Source: Gnetum montanum
Lineage: Eukaryota; Streptophyta; Gnetopsida; Gnetales; Gnetaceae
NCBI GenBank assembly: GCA_015680685.1
Contig: MNCI01013709.1
Span: forward strand, 56,896-120,895
Length of the DNA: 64,000 bases
Direction of reading: 5' to 3'
Shown: positions 1-10,577 of the stretch, piece by piece
Layout: each line of letters opens with the position of its first letter
Numbering within the stretch: position 1 is the first letter of the stretch
The notes under the pieces: generated by a model
Told to the model about the DNA's origin: nothing
Databases searched by the model: none
What the model saw: only the letters and a program-made list of their open reading frames with translations
Program-made: the position numbers and the translations under genes

Positions 1-1040
1 GGGACTAGTTGTGAAATCTAGATCGCTCTACCTTGATCGTAGTTCATTGTCTTCCCACTTGGACTAGTGGTAGCTTTGTCACGTATGGTTTAGTCCATAG
101 TGAGGCATATGACTTTTACCATTTTATGTTTTATGAGTTTAATCACCTACAACAAGAATGAAAGATAAAGTAATTTAAGATCTAATTCATCTACTACCTA
201 GCTAGCCTAACACAAGTAACCACCCCACTTTCTTGGACACATCCTAAACACATATAGTGATGCTGGGTTACCAAACGTTAAGTGTTGTTGGGTTACCAAG
301 TACTATATGTATGCTCAAAGTGGTCATTGTGTTCAATAACAACTAGAAATCAATTACTTACTTGAAATGCAGTAAAGTAAAGTGCATTAAAAGAAACATT
401 AATCTATTTTTTAGTGATGCAAAGATTGTCAAAAGAGTTCATTTTTATTCTTGTCACACTTCTGCGCTTAGGTACATCAGTTTTTGAACAAAGATCCATA
501 CACATTTAGACTCCTACTATGGGCACTCAAAAAATATTCTAACTCTAGAGAAAATAAACTGCAAGAGCTTCACTACTTTGACTGAAAACTAACAAAAATT
601 CATGAAAAACTAATGTCAAATCAAGAGCCCAAGCACTATATTTATATGGTAGCATATACCCCTCGATGTCATGGCAATTAGAAAACATGTTTCATCATAC
701 ATCATGATAAAATGCTTCATTAAATTAAAAATAAAGTTTGCAGTAACCAAACTAATGACTTAAGAAAAATATAAAATTATTAAGAATTAGAAAATATTAA
801 AAATTGGAAAGCAAACTAAAAACTAGAAAAATATGAAAAGAAATAGAAAATGATTAAAAATAGAAAAATGTTAAATAAATTAAAAATATCAAAAATAAAA
901 ATATTCTAAGAAAATAAAAAATTTAGAAAAATAAAGAATAACAAAAAAATAATTGAAAATAAAAAACCAACTTATCAATCCCATTTCAAACAAAACATCT
1001 CCTTCATGACTAAGTTGAAGGGAGAAGATTCAAAAGATGA
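1..1040 (-). mobile_element. Truncated Ty3/gypsy element: 3' LTR and part of interior
   Basis: Bases 1-697 resemble the LTR of element X (18932-19930): the ACTAGT-rich opening, the repeated GGGTTACCAAG phrases, and an end in CATCA followed by a decayed polypurine tract in antisense. The window begins roughly 80 bases into this LTR, so its outer edge is missing. Bases 740-960 are A-rich (T-rich on the element strand), matching the tract after gag in X at 21890-22070. Bases 965-1040 contain the phrase 'aaacatctccttcatgac' close to X at 22085-22105. About 1.9 kb present in X between LTR and tract is absent here. No coding capacity remains. Confidence 0.6.
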
Positions 1041-2222
1041 ATATGACTAAAGTAATCTTCGATGAGGTGGTTTGGATATTGTAAGATTCATAAAATGGTT
1101 TAATTTAGTGAATGTTGAATAAGATCAAATTTTGTTATATGGTAAGGTTGCAAATTTAGAGGGCACTTCACTTATAGATTGTATGGATAATGTAAGATCC
1201 TTCCTAAAGTATTTGAAATTTAGTTCATTAAGGTGCATGATTAGGATTATAATGTAAGACCTTATTTCGATGTTTAAGTTGCAAGTGACTAATCTTACTA
1301 TTTGCTTGTTGTTTATCAAAATTTATGGATCTCATTATGCATGAACATTACTATTCTATTTTTATTTGGTACATTAAGGTTCATTTGTCATTCTTTTTAT
1401 GCGAGACTCAAGTAAAGGTACAGGTCACAAATAGCTGTTAACATATAGAACTCAAAGAAAATAAGTAATTTTGATAGTTTATCATACACTAGCATGTAGG
1501 GAGAGTACCCTACAAGAAGCCTCTAAGTTAAGAAATAAAATTTTGATGCTCAAATCCTTCCCGTATTTATTAATTTTTCTAGTTAATATTCATGTAATTT
1601 TTCTATTTATTACTTCTACTTGGTCACTTATTTAGGGATAAGATGTAATGATTGTGCCTTGGAGAGTGACACTTGGCACCATCCTAAAGCCCCAAAGACA
1701 CTAAGTGTTTCAAAACATTCTTAAAATTAACTACACCTTACCATACGCAAGAACCTACAAGTACAATAAGAGTACACACCACATATATCACTCATTAGTC
1801 CAAGGGTTATAAGCATCATGAGGATGCCTTAATAATCATATAAGCAACTAAATAATGCAACACACGTACATAATACTCATAAAAAGCACTAACTAACACA
1901 TAAGAAACATCAGTCCTCAACATGGCTAAGATGCTCCCATATACGACATGCATCTAGCCCCAAACCCCTTCTCTATAGAGGGGGTATGTTGCCTAAGTTA
2001 AAGGCCAAAGCCTTAGTAGCATACATATCTTTGTGAGGTAGTACATAAGAAACTAGGATCATGTAGTTCTCCATGAGGGAATGATGGTTAAGATAGCCTA
2101 AAACTCGAGTGGGTCTCCATACTCCTTTTTTCCCTCATTTTAGAAAGAAAGAAACCTTTAAATCACCAACAAGACATACTCTCTACATAAGGTGCGATTA
2201 ATTTATATTCGACTCGTAAGTA
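1041..2222. other. Repeat-derived sequence, no gene recognised
   Basis: AT-rich sequence with short open frames only. It probably continues the decayed retroelement material on both sides, but I see no LTR end, RNA gene or coding motif that I can name. Confidence 0.4.
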
Positions 2223-2408
2223 TTACATAAGACCTTTAAAGGTAGTACTTCTAAAGTAAATTCCATTGTTCAAAATTAGAGACTTAGATACATCAAACCT
2301 ATTAACTATATGTTGCTTGAAGCATTTAGTAATTATAACTATTGTATAATAAGTATGATAGTAGCTTCTATCCATTTTATGTGACATTAAGGTGTAATAA
2401 TTATGCAA
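2223..2408 (-). pseudogene. Ty3/gypsy integrase core fragment
   Basis: The minus-strand reading contains FKQHIVNRFDVSKSLILNN followed by GIYFRSTTF, the pattern around the second catalytic aspartate of a gypsy integrase (HI..RFG.P..L..DNG..F.S). The catalytic Asp position reads Asn (ILNNG), so it is inactive. The upstream KW.EA part of the fold falls in another frame (HIKWIEA), showing a frameshift. It lies downstream, on the element strand, of the RNase H piece at 3061-3246, the usual RT-RH-IN order. It could belong to the truncated element at 1-1040 or to a separate autonomous gypsy element. Confidence 0.6.
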
Positions 2409-3060
2409 AATTTTCCATTGAACATTGGTGATATGGGAAATATAAACTCAATTCCCCATATGTCAAAGGGCTCTAATGGTTGAATTCACTATTTTTAGTT
2501 TCTTAAAATGATTTGATATCGCACCATCTCATTGATAGTGCTTTTATAATTAGAAGAACTTTTATGCATTCTAGAATAGTATACACCATAAATATACAAC
2601 TATCAAGATTTTAATAAATATTCATCTCATTTCATAGTAGCCTCTACATGATCCATCATGGTCATCCTACATAACTCTTAGTTGGTTCTCCACTGGTACA
2701 TACCAATGTATCAAGTTGTTAGAATGGATTTTATAGAGATAGCCCCAAATCTCTATATAATGCTAAAATTAGTATAAAAATTGATGCATTTTCCATTTGT
2801 CCCACCTAGAAGAAACTTTGTATTCCATTAGGTAGATGACATAATTTGCAAGCCATGGAGTGGTTATTGAAGAGAAAATCAAGGTTATCTTTACAAATTC
2901 TATTTTATCAAGAAATTAATTTGAAATAGACTCTTCATCAACCTCATGATATCATTAATGTTGGGTTAAATGATTAGCAATCATATTCTTCAACCACCTA
3001 TTATCTATCATGATAATATTAAATTCTCATAAGATAATGAGCTCACCACTAGTTTGTTCA
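2409..3060 (-). pseudogene. Decayed gypsy RNase H-integrase connection
   Basis: This spacer lies between the recognisable RNase H and integrase fragments on the minus strand. Its length suits the connection and the zinc-binding part of integrase, but I cannot identify the HHCC residues. Reading is interrupted by many stops. Confidence 0.35.
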
Positions 3061-3300
3061 TTAGAAACCTAATTTTATTTTGGTTTGTGTATACAAAATA
3101 GGATATTGAAGCACATAGTACTTGAACATCTCAAGTGTATATACCACCACCATCATCTCCTTTTCTATGGTGGTGTAATCTAGGTATGTACTTGTAATAG
3201 TTTTGTTGATGTAGTAGGTGTAACATGGGCATTTTTGGTTATCCACCTACATCAAAACTACTTTCAATTCATAGTTGAATATATTTATCATTATGTGGAA
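3061..3300 (-). pseudogene. Ty3/gypsy RNase H fragment
   Basis: The reading DYTTIEKEMMVVVYTLEMF followed by KYYVL is the gypsy RNase H signature (NYTTTEKE.LAVV.AL..FR.YLL). Just upstream on the minus strand the frame gives FNYELKVVLMQVDNQKCPCYT, corresponding to the A.GAVL.Q strand of the same domain. No complete domain survives and the usual Asp of the first strand (D.S) is not visible. With the integrase fragment at 2223-2408 this is the only gypsy pol coding sequence in the window: the better preserved elements A, C, D, X and Y have none. Confidence 0.7.
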
Positions 3301-3979
3301 CTGTCTTGATGAATCATGAGCTCATAGAATGGGAATATCTATGATCTTCTACTTTAGCATCTTGAATGCATAACACATTCAGTATTGCACAACTACACTA
3401 TGATGAAGATGGCACAATAAAAATTTTCATTATGTTTAATTGTACTTGTAGCATAGCATATCAAGTTATCATGCACTAGGTGTAAAGCTAGTAACTTCAT
3501 AGATACACAACATTAAGTAACCAAAATGAACAAACTATTGTGTTATAATACTTGTAGCATAGCCTTGCTATAGTTCAAATCATAAAAGATATTTTTCAAT
3601 ATGTTTATTTATACTTATACATTAGCTCTACTACTTTCCAATAGTATCCCTATTCAGTTAAGCCTATCATAACATGATTACTTTATGACATTGAATTCAT
3701 AATAGAAAATTTAAGGTATTGTCATTTATACTTAGTGCATGGCCCTAGTACACACCAATAAAAATCCCTAACAGTTAACATCATTACAATAGAGAGCTTG
3801 TTTTAGATCATAACACAACAATGCTATGATGAAACCCACATAATCAAAGTAGTTGATATGCTACTTTGAGTAATGTAATATGCATATCCATTTCGAGATG
3901 GTAGATGTATAATAGTCATTTTGTACTAAGGAATACTATTTTTTTAATGAATAGAACCAAATGATTTGATTCAAATTAG
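3301..3979. other. Repeat-derived sequence, no gene recognised
   Basis: AT-rich sequence between the gypsy RNase H fragment and the copia gag fragment. It could contain the junction of the two elements, but I see no clear LTR end or target duplication. Confidence 0.35.
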
Positions 3980-4126
3980 TATCAACATACATAAAAAATG
4001 CAATCTTAGAATATAAATGGAACTAGAGGTTTCAATCAACAAATCTTCCATCCTAAGCTTCCAGAGATTGTAGTTGGTGCTATTGAACTTTTCTATTTCT
4101 TCAATGTACTTAGCATCGTTCACCAT
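3980..4126 (-). pseudogene. gag: Copia Gag N-terminus
   Basis: From a Met at 4126 on the minus strand the reading includes EKFNSTNYNLWKLRMEDLL, the conserved start of copia Gag (KFDG.NF..WK..M.DLL). The frame continues only about 25 residues beyond this. Element A is inserted 18 bp upstream of the Met, in the leader between PBS and gag. Confidence 0.7.
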
Positions 4127-4139
4127 ATTAATGTACTTA

Positions 4140-4144
4140 ATGAG
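4140..4144. repeat. Target site duplication of element A (left copy)
   Basis: ATGAG, repeated exactly at 11591-11595. Five bases is the normal duplication for plant Ty3/gypsy integrase. Confidence 0.85.
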
Positions 4145-5078
4145 TGATGAGACGTGATATTGCCTGGGCCGCAATATCGTGGCTTCCGTGATATCCCATC
4201 CCATGCGATATCGGGTATGCGATATCGTGTCATCCCCTACGATATCATGTACGTGATATCACGGTGCACCATAATATCTATAAATAAGAGGTGGCTCTCC
4301 CTTGTTTCCTCATCCTAGGCTAGAAGTAGGGAAACTATGGCAGATTGATCACTCCAGAGATAGAATATTTTCCATGTGCCCGCAGTAGGAGTCCTAAAGT
4401 GAACAGATCTTTATTCGAGCAACATTGTACCTGAACACAAGTTGTATACGGAAATAAAGATGAACTTCCTGGATAAACCTTGCAGTGCATGGAATAGGAT
4501 TTTATTTAATGTTATTTATTGCTTTCTCTCTCACCCTTATCTCCTAGTAATGCGGAATGAGTACAACTTGATTACGAGCATTTAAGGATGTGTACGGATA
4601 ATCAAGGAATGAATGCTCATTGCACTTAGGCTAGATTAGATTCTCTCAACCCTTTCCTCCTAGTTAAGTGCCTCAGTACGACCACTTCAAGCACGTGCAT
4701 CACGGGTGGTGATCCCAGCAACGATTAGCATTTGGTAGCCATAGTTGCATCGGTTCAGGATGTGTATGGTAAGTGGGAATGGATGCTGACGCTAGGTAAT
4801 TTAGACTTAGTTCATTAGTTAGAGTTAGTAATTAGTTTCTCAACCCTTCACCTTGTTAGCATAGGAGACAAAAACATAAAAAGTTATAAAAATCATATAC
4901 CTCGGACTTACTTAACCATACACCATAACAACTACAAGTAAGTCTGGGAAGACAATGAATGATTGACCCTAAGTGTTCCATGGGGCGTGTAGGCACTTAG
5001 TCTGTGGAGTTTGACTAGATCGTGTGTGCTATGCTCGTATTTGTATGGTTGAGTGTAGGGGTATCTTGCCACTCATCA
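4145..5078 (+). repeat. Element A 5' LTR
   Basis: Starts TGATGAG and ends CTCATCA, a 7-bp terminal inverted repeat. U3 holds seven GATATC-like sites (4152-4265), followed by a TATA box at 4279-4286 (TATAAATA). The phrase GTGTAGGGGTATCTTGCCAC marks the 3' end and recurs in every LTR of the group. Confidence 0.9.
4152..4286 (+). promoter_or_regulatory. LTR promoter: GATATC array and TATA box
   Basis: Seven GATATC/GATATT/AATATC sites occur in about 115 bases, ending just before TATAAATA at 4279-4286. Core-promoter position is inferred from the TATA box and LTR structure. The same layout recurs in the LTRs of C, D and Y. Confidence 0.65.
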
Positions 5079-5079
5079 T

Positions 5080-5097
5080 TGGCGCTGTTGCTGGGGA
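5080..5097 (+). other. Primer-binding site of A (tRNA-Asp type)
   Basis: TGGCGCTGTTGCTGGGGA begins two bases after the LTR. It differs from the complement of the plant tRNA-Asp 3' end only by C-to-T changes. Athila-type elements are known to prime with tRNA-Asp. Confidence 0.8.
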
Positions 5098-5221
5098 CTA
5101 AGTGTTTGTGCACTGAATAGAACATAGGACATCACTCACATCGTTGGGAGCCTAAATGAACCTTCAGGTTAATTAAAGAAAAAAAATTATATAACGGTAA
5201 TTAGCACACCGATAAGACACT

Positions 5222-7700
5222 ATGTCTTCTTCTTCTCCTCATAAGAGCAACTCACCACCTAGGGACAATACAAAGAACAGTTGGCAATCAAAAACACATA
5301 ACCTAAATCTGCTAAGTCCTTAACAATACCGAATAGTATATACTCATCCCGATGAGTATATTCCTAATTTTACTTTTATTCTCCATCAAGATGAACAAAT
5401 GCGCTAGAGAGACTTGCAAGGTAACATCATGTTACCTCAAGATCATGCAGTCCCAAACATGCTTCTCCGTGCTTTGGCACAGATTGGCATGACAGAATTA
5501 TACACTGAATACATTGCGTAAAATTTTGATGTAAGGGATTACCATCCCACAACTTTATAACATATGAGGGACTCAAGGTAGGAGAGCCAACATACACTGT
5601 TGAAGGGCAAAGAGGTCTTTCACGTCCTTAGAAAAATTGAAGATGGTGAACCACTCATAACGGGTTCGCTATCAAAAGATGTTCCCCCTCCTAACAATGG
5701 TGAGGAGGTGGGGTATCAGAACCTATGCTCAATGATACATAACATTGGTTATGATCCCCGTAAACACCAACTGTTCACAGAGGGAACAACAACTCATAAT
5801 AAGGATGGGCACTTAGATCGTCACCACGATCAAGGCCATAGTAGCCGAAGAGAAAGAAAGAAGCATTTCCATGGCAATGGTTCTCCTTCCTCTTCTCCTT
5901 CATCTCATCACTCACCCTCTCTTTCCACATCTGGGCACAACCATCACGAGCATAACGGAGAGGATAAAGGTAAGAAAAATGAGAGACCTCGACAAGAGAG
6001 TCGAGAGAGAGGACAACAGCATGAACGAAGGAAAAGTAGGGAATAATAAAGACATCATAGGCATCATGAAAGAGATGATCATGATGAACCCCTACTTGCA
6101 ACCTGAAGTATGCTTGACATAACAAAGGCTATTAGAATTCCCAAAAGGAATTTAAAATATAGTCAGGTCAAATGCTTAGACATGAACAACATCCCACAAT
6201 TTGAAGGGGGATGCAACGCTGATCCATAGCATCATTTATAGGCATTCCACGATGCCTGCACCTTGCAAAACATAGAGAACGAGTGGAAAAAACTTAAGTT
6301 GTTCCCCAGGACATTCACCAAGGAAGCAGAGAGTTGGTACTGGTCCTTAGAACTAGAAACCATCAAGAGCTGGAGTATGATGCTAGAACTCTTTAACAAT
6401 AAGTATCAAACGTACTCCAGAGTGTCTAATTTGCATAAGCAGATCCAAGGCTAGAAACAAGGTAATCACGAACCCTTCGATGCTACCATGGCCTGCTACT
6501 ACACATTGTTACATTGTTGCCCGGGCCATGGATATGCTCAACGGGATCAACTTCACCACATCGTAGATGGGCTCAGACATGAGATGAGGAGAACCCTTGG
6601 GACGTATGCCCAAGGGAGACTATCAGAACTTAGAGCCCATGAAGTACATAGCTTGTTGGAACAAGTAGCAAAAGAAGAATGTGAGCTATGAAAAAGAGAG
6701 AGTGCGAAAGAATACAACCGTGATCCCTCCCTTCGAAAGAAGGGAGTGAAATTTTGCGATGAAGAGGATGAGTCACCGCTCAAAGAGTTGGTGAATAGAA
6801 AAACCTTACTAATTCAAAAATTAACAACAGAAGTATCGGCTAAGATGGACCAATTGTGGGATTCCTTAGACTCCAGACTTGAAAGTGTCTTGAAAATTGT
6901 AGAAGTGTCTAAGGAGGAATGAAGTAGTGACAAAGGTAAGACAAAGCGGAGAAATTCAGGTCCTGCACATAACAACGGTAAGGGGAAAATTACTATCTTT
7001 GATGAAGTTGTGGATTTAGACACAGACGATGATGGTGGATGTGAGATCTGCCATTATGATCATCCCAAGGGATGTTGTCCAATCATCTCACATTTACAAG
7101 AGTCTGGGGTGTATGCACTTAATCCAAGACTTAACCAATGGCAAACACCCCGAGGATTACCTTATCCCCAAGGTAACCCAAGACAGTTCCACCAACCATT
7201 AACGTACTATCCAAGTGGAACTCTACCACAACCCATCGGACAGCATCACCAATGGCAATACCCATAGTCATGGGGGATGCCATCGCCAAAACAACAATAC
7301 CCTTACTGGAAACCTGATCCTTATGGCTATTATGTGCAGAAGCCAGTTTCTCCAAGTGACACTATGGGTCACACAACTCCCCAACGTCACTACCAAGTTT
7401 AGGAGTACTTTAGGAGGACTCCTTCTCCTTCAAGAGACATTCCACATTCATCCCATCCTCCAACTCCATCTTCACCTCTTCCACCTGTAGTTCCCATACA
7501 ACCTTCTTCAACAATGCAAGGGGAACTCCCTACTCAACCGCAGCAACGTAATGCTGTGAGAGCTGTAAATATTCAACCTGCTGCTAGTTCTGACAACTAT
7601 AAAAAGAAAAGACCTTTCTTCATAACCAAAAGCCTAGACAAACTCTCACAAAACAAGCGGTTGAGCCCATGTACACTCCTCCACCATCTAACACTTCGGA
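5222..7700 (+). pseudogene. gag: Gag of element A
   Basis: One frame runs from ATG 5222 to about 7700, interrupted by many single stops but no evident frameshift until near its end. Order: Ser/Pro-rich start; VPNMLLRALAQIGMTELYTE block (about 5452-5510); a Ser/His/Arg/Glu-rich stretch (5800-6050) with many R-E and R-D pairs; the retrotransposon Gag domain (about 6190-6670, with AESWYWSL and the FNNKYQTY block); a lysine-rich linker; a zinc knuckle at 7040-7078 (Cys-Glu-Ile-Cys, His, Cys-Cys); and a Pro/Gln/Tyr-rich tail. The knuckle is CX2CX3HX4C, the Athila/Tat variant. The product would package element RNA, but the stops prevent full-length protein. A frameshift between about 7660 and 7710 separates it from the protease. 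Confidence 0.85.
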
Positions 7701-8523
7701 GAACCCTTTAGTCCAACAGAGCTGTACGCATACAGTTATGTTAACGCATATCGTAACTGACTGGATCAAGGTAGGCCACCTTCCCAAGAAATTAACTGAT
7801 CTTGGAAGCCCCTTAATCTATTTACAAATTGCAAGGAATGAACCACATAAGGCTCTTCTTGACTCAGGTTTCGGTGTCAATTTAATATCACGAGAGATGT
7901 ATCAAGCCTGAAACCTACCCCAACTTAAGAAGAGCAACATCCAACTAAAGATGGTAGACCAGTCCATCACCATTCCCTTGGGATTGATGGAGGACATTGT
8001 TACCACTGTGTGTGGTTGGTCTTACCCAGCTGACTTCCTGGTGATAATGGGAAGGTCATGGCTAAGTACAGTAGATGCGTACCTAGGGATTTGTGATCTT
8101 TCCTTGGAAATTTCTAAGATAAACATTTATGGAAAGATCGAGAAGAGGAAATTTCCATGCATTACATACAGTGATTTATCGAGTGATGACATGGAGGAAA
8201 TGCCTTCATGTCACAGGTGCGCCCTTGAAACTTTGAAACAAAGATGCTTGTATGTAGCAACCACACAACAAGTAGTAGATACCCCGTGGTTGACAGCTAC
8301 TCAAAAGAGCAAACAAATATGCATGGAACGAACTGAGGAGACAAACCATGCTAATAATGAAGACATAGACACATTGGAATATGAGCGTCGCCAACTCCCA
8401 CCCCTCAACCAAAGATCATCAATTGGGAGGAGTTGGGAACTTCTACGAAATTCAAATAGACGTTCATTATTTCGGATCTCTCCCTTGCAATTCAGTCATG
8501 GGGGAGATGGCCACCTATGCTAA
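7669..8523 (+). pseudogene. Retropepsin-like protease and C-terminal extension of A
   Basis: The active-site block ALLDSGFGVNLISREMYQA has its catalytic Asp codon at 7861-7863 and keeps the D-S-G triad. Then come DQSITIPLGL and the MGRSWLSTVD block, as in Athila/Tat proteases. Compared with D, 12 codons are missing at about 8045, directly before MGRSWL; the lost 36 bp lie between two ATA trinucleotides. There is also a stop at 7909. A conserved 120-residue tail follows (including DTLEYERRQLPPLN). The frame ends at 8523, followed by the U-rich tract, where RT would sit in an autonomous element. Confidence 0.8.
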
Positions 8524-8542
8524 TCATATGGGGGCCCTTAGT

Positions 8543-8760
8543 TTCTTTTTAAGTTTTTGTTTTACAAGTTTTTCTTTTACATGTTTTTGTTTTACAAGTT
8601 TTTTTCTTACACATTTTTTTTACACGTTTTTGTCTTACACATTTTTGTTTTACAAATTTTTTTAACCTTTCTTGTTTTTGTTTTACAAATTTGTTTAACT
8701 CTTATTGTTTTTGTTTTACAAATTTCTTTAACTTTTCTTTTTTTTTATTTTTCAACATCA
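8543..8760 (+). repeat. U-rich periodic tract after Gag-Pro of A
   Basis: Imperfect repeats of about 15 bases of the type TTTTTGTTTTACAAG, directly after the Gag-Pro stop. The open frames across it (Phe/Leu-rich) are a by-product of composition. Equivalent tracts occur at the same place in D (49605-49760), C (37178-37270), X (21890-22070, antisense) and the element at 1-1040. Confidence 0.75.
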
Positions 8761-10577
8761 TTATACTTTTTCATTTTTTGTGTGCGTGTGTTATCCACCC
8801 TGTAAGTTTATCACCCAATAAGTGTTCTTCGTGATGGTATGAACTATTTTCATGTTGATTGCTAATGTTTGGTTTTTACCTTTAAGTCACGATGTTGATA
8901 CTAAAGTATGTTTTTTTTTTATATGGCAGGAAATGAGTTCACTTCATCCATCCATCCACCAGTTTCTATGGTCTCTCTTGGCTTGGAAATGTACAGTATC
9001 CTTCATAATAAGAACTTTAACGAATCAGTGACTAGGCACTTCTCAAACTAAGGAAGGACTCAAGGTTTGAAAAGGGTGTGACTTCAAGGGAACTTGATGC
9101 TTTTGTGTTGCCATTCTCTTGGGTGCTTGAATGTTTTCTTCTTGGGTTTTCTCGTTGTTCTGATGTTACCCAATTATCAGAAGCTGAGACAATAAAAATA
9201 ACAAAGTCTTTACATGGTGTAGTTCTCACGCATTAAAAAAAAACACAAAACACAAAAAAAAAGAGAAAAGAGAGAAAAAAAAGAAAAGTGAGAATTCAAA
9301 GCACACCCCTTAGACGAAATAATAAATTGGGCTACAAGCACTAGTTATGGAACTAAAAATATTCCCTCTAACTAAGGCCCTTCTTGCTTTCCATTCTTTC
9401 CTTGTTTCATTGGAATGGTGGTGACTCTTGGGTGAAGGCATTCTTGTTACTTCAAGAGGATGGTTTGGCCACATGCATTAATGCAAAGTCACTGGATGTG
9501 GTTTGTTTGAGGCCGAAGTTGGAATGAGATTTTCCAAGTTACTTTGATCATAAACTACACAAGGGGCTGTAGACCACCTTGTTCTTGGGATTCCATTCCA
9601 TTCTATTCTCTCCATCCTTCTCTCCATTCTTCACCTGATTGCCAGTTGTATCATTAGTGTATATATTTTGGTTGATGCATTATTTTCTTTTTGGTAAATT
9701 CCTGCAGTTAAGACTTTAACTCGTGTTCCAATTGACATTTCCAGAGCCTATGGACTCTTTGAATGTGGGTTATTTAGGGCATTAATGGCATGAGCCTGCT
9801 TTGGGGAGGACCCATTGACATTCCTCTTTGGTGCACTAGTCAAATTCTTTTCCCTAACATTTTTGCAATTAATTTTATTTTGTTCATTTCCATCTTGACA
9901 TCAATTTCATCAATGCCATAGTTGTCCCTTTTTATCTATCTTTCTTACTCCTTTTCTTTCTCCATTCTAACGCTACCAGAGGTTTGTGATTAGTCATGGG
10001 GGTACGGGGCCCAATTTTTTCGATTTTCTCCTAGCCCCGATTTTTTCAATTTTTTTTCCTAACCCCTACACCTTCGGTAGTCATCATTAATATATCTCCA
10101 GACCCATATCAACCATACCACAACCTAGCCAATGGACCTTCCACTAAAGAAAGGTATCAACTACATTGAAATTCATTTACCCTTGCTAATAAAAGATTGT
10201 GTTGTGTGTGCAGATGGCGATCATACAACAACGGATTGGATTTGGAGTAAAAACTTAGAATGGAGTAGTGCTGGAAGCAGCTATGCAAGGAGCAAGATCG
10301 ATGGTGCGCTTACAGATGGACAATGAAAGGCGCAATCTAGGCGTTGGCAGCAGCAACACTTCTTTCTCTCTTTCTTTCTCTCAAGCTACCAAATAAGGCC
10401 TGATGTCAATGTAATAAGGTGTTCACCCTTGTTGTCATGAACACCAATTTTGTCAAGTCTTGTAATGATGATCTGTTCACATGTCATCCCATTAGTTCCA
10501 TTCACCTCAATAATCCCATACCTTACCAATATTTTGTAAGGAACTCGAGGACGAGTTTTCATTTAGTCATGGGGGTA
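8761..10577 (+). other. Noncoding 3' region of element A
   Basis: No convincing gene. It contains a purine-rich stretch (9232-9290), the conserved island around CTTTGGGGAGGA (9799-9810), an internal copy of the polypurine-tract motif (9992-10004), and a splice-acceptor-like TGTGTGTGCAG followed by ATG at 10214. A 64-residue open frame at 10132-10326 has a counterpart in D. The final polypurine tract AGTCATGGGGGTA is at 10565-10577. Confidence 0.7.

Noticed and set aside
5080-5097. tRNA-Asp gene fragment
   Set aside because: Only the complement of the tRNA 3' end is present, directly after an LTR, so it is a primer-binding site. I saw no tRNA or rRNA gene in the window.
5775-6125. 116-codon minus-strand frame across the Gag of A
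   Set aside because: Mirror of the Ser/His/Arg-rich Gag stretch; such low-complexity sequence opens several frames at once.
8557-8805. Phe/Leu-rich frames that look like membrane proteins (also 49531-49869)
   Set aside because: They arise from the U-rich tract and are not kept in one frame between A and D.
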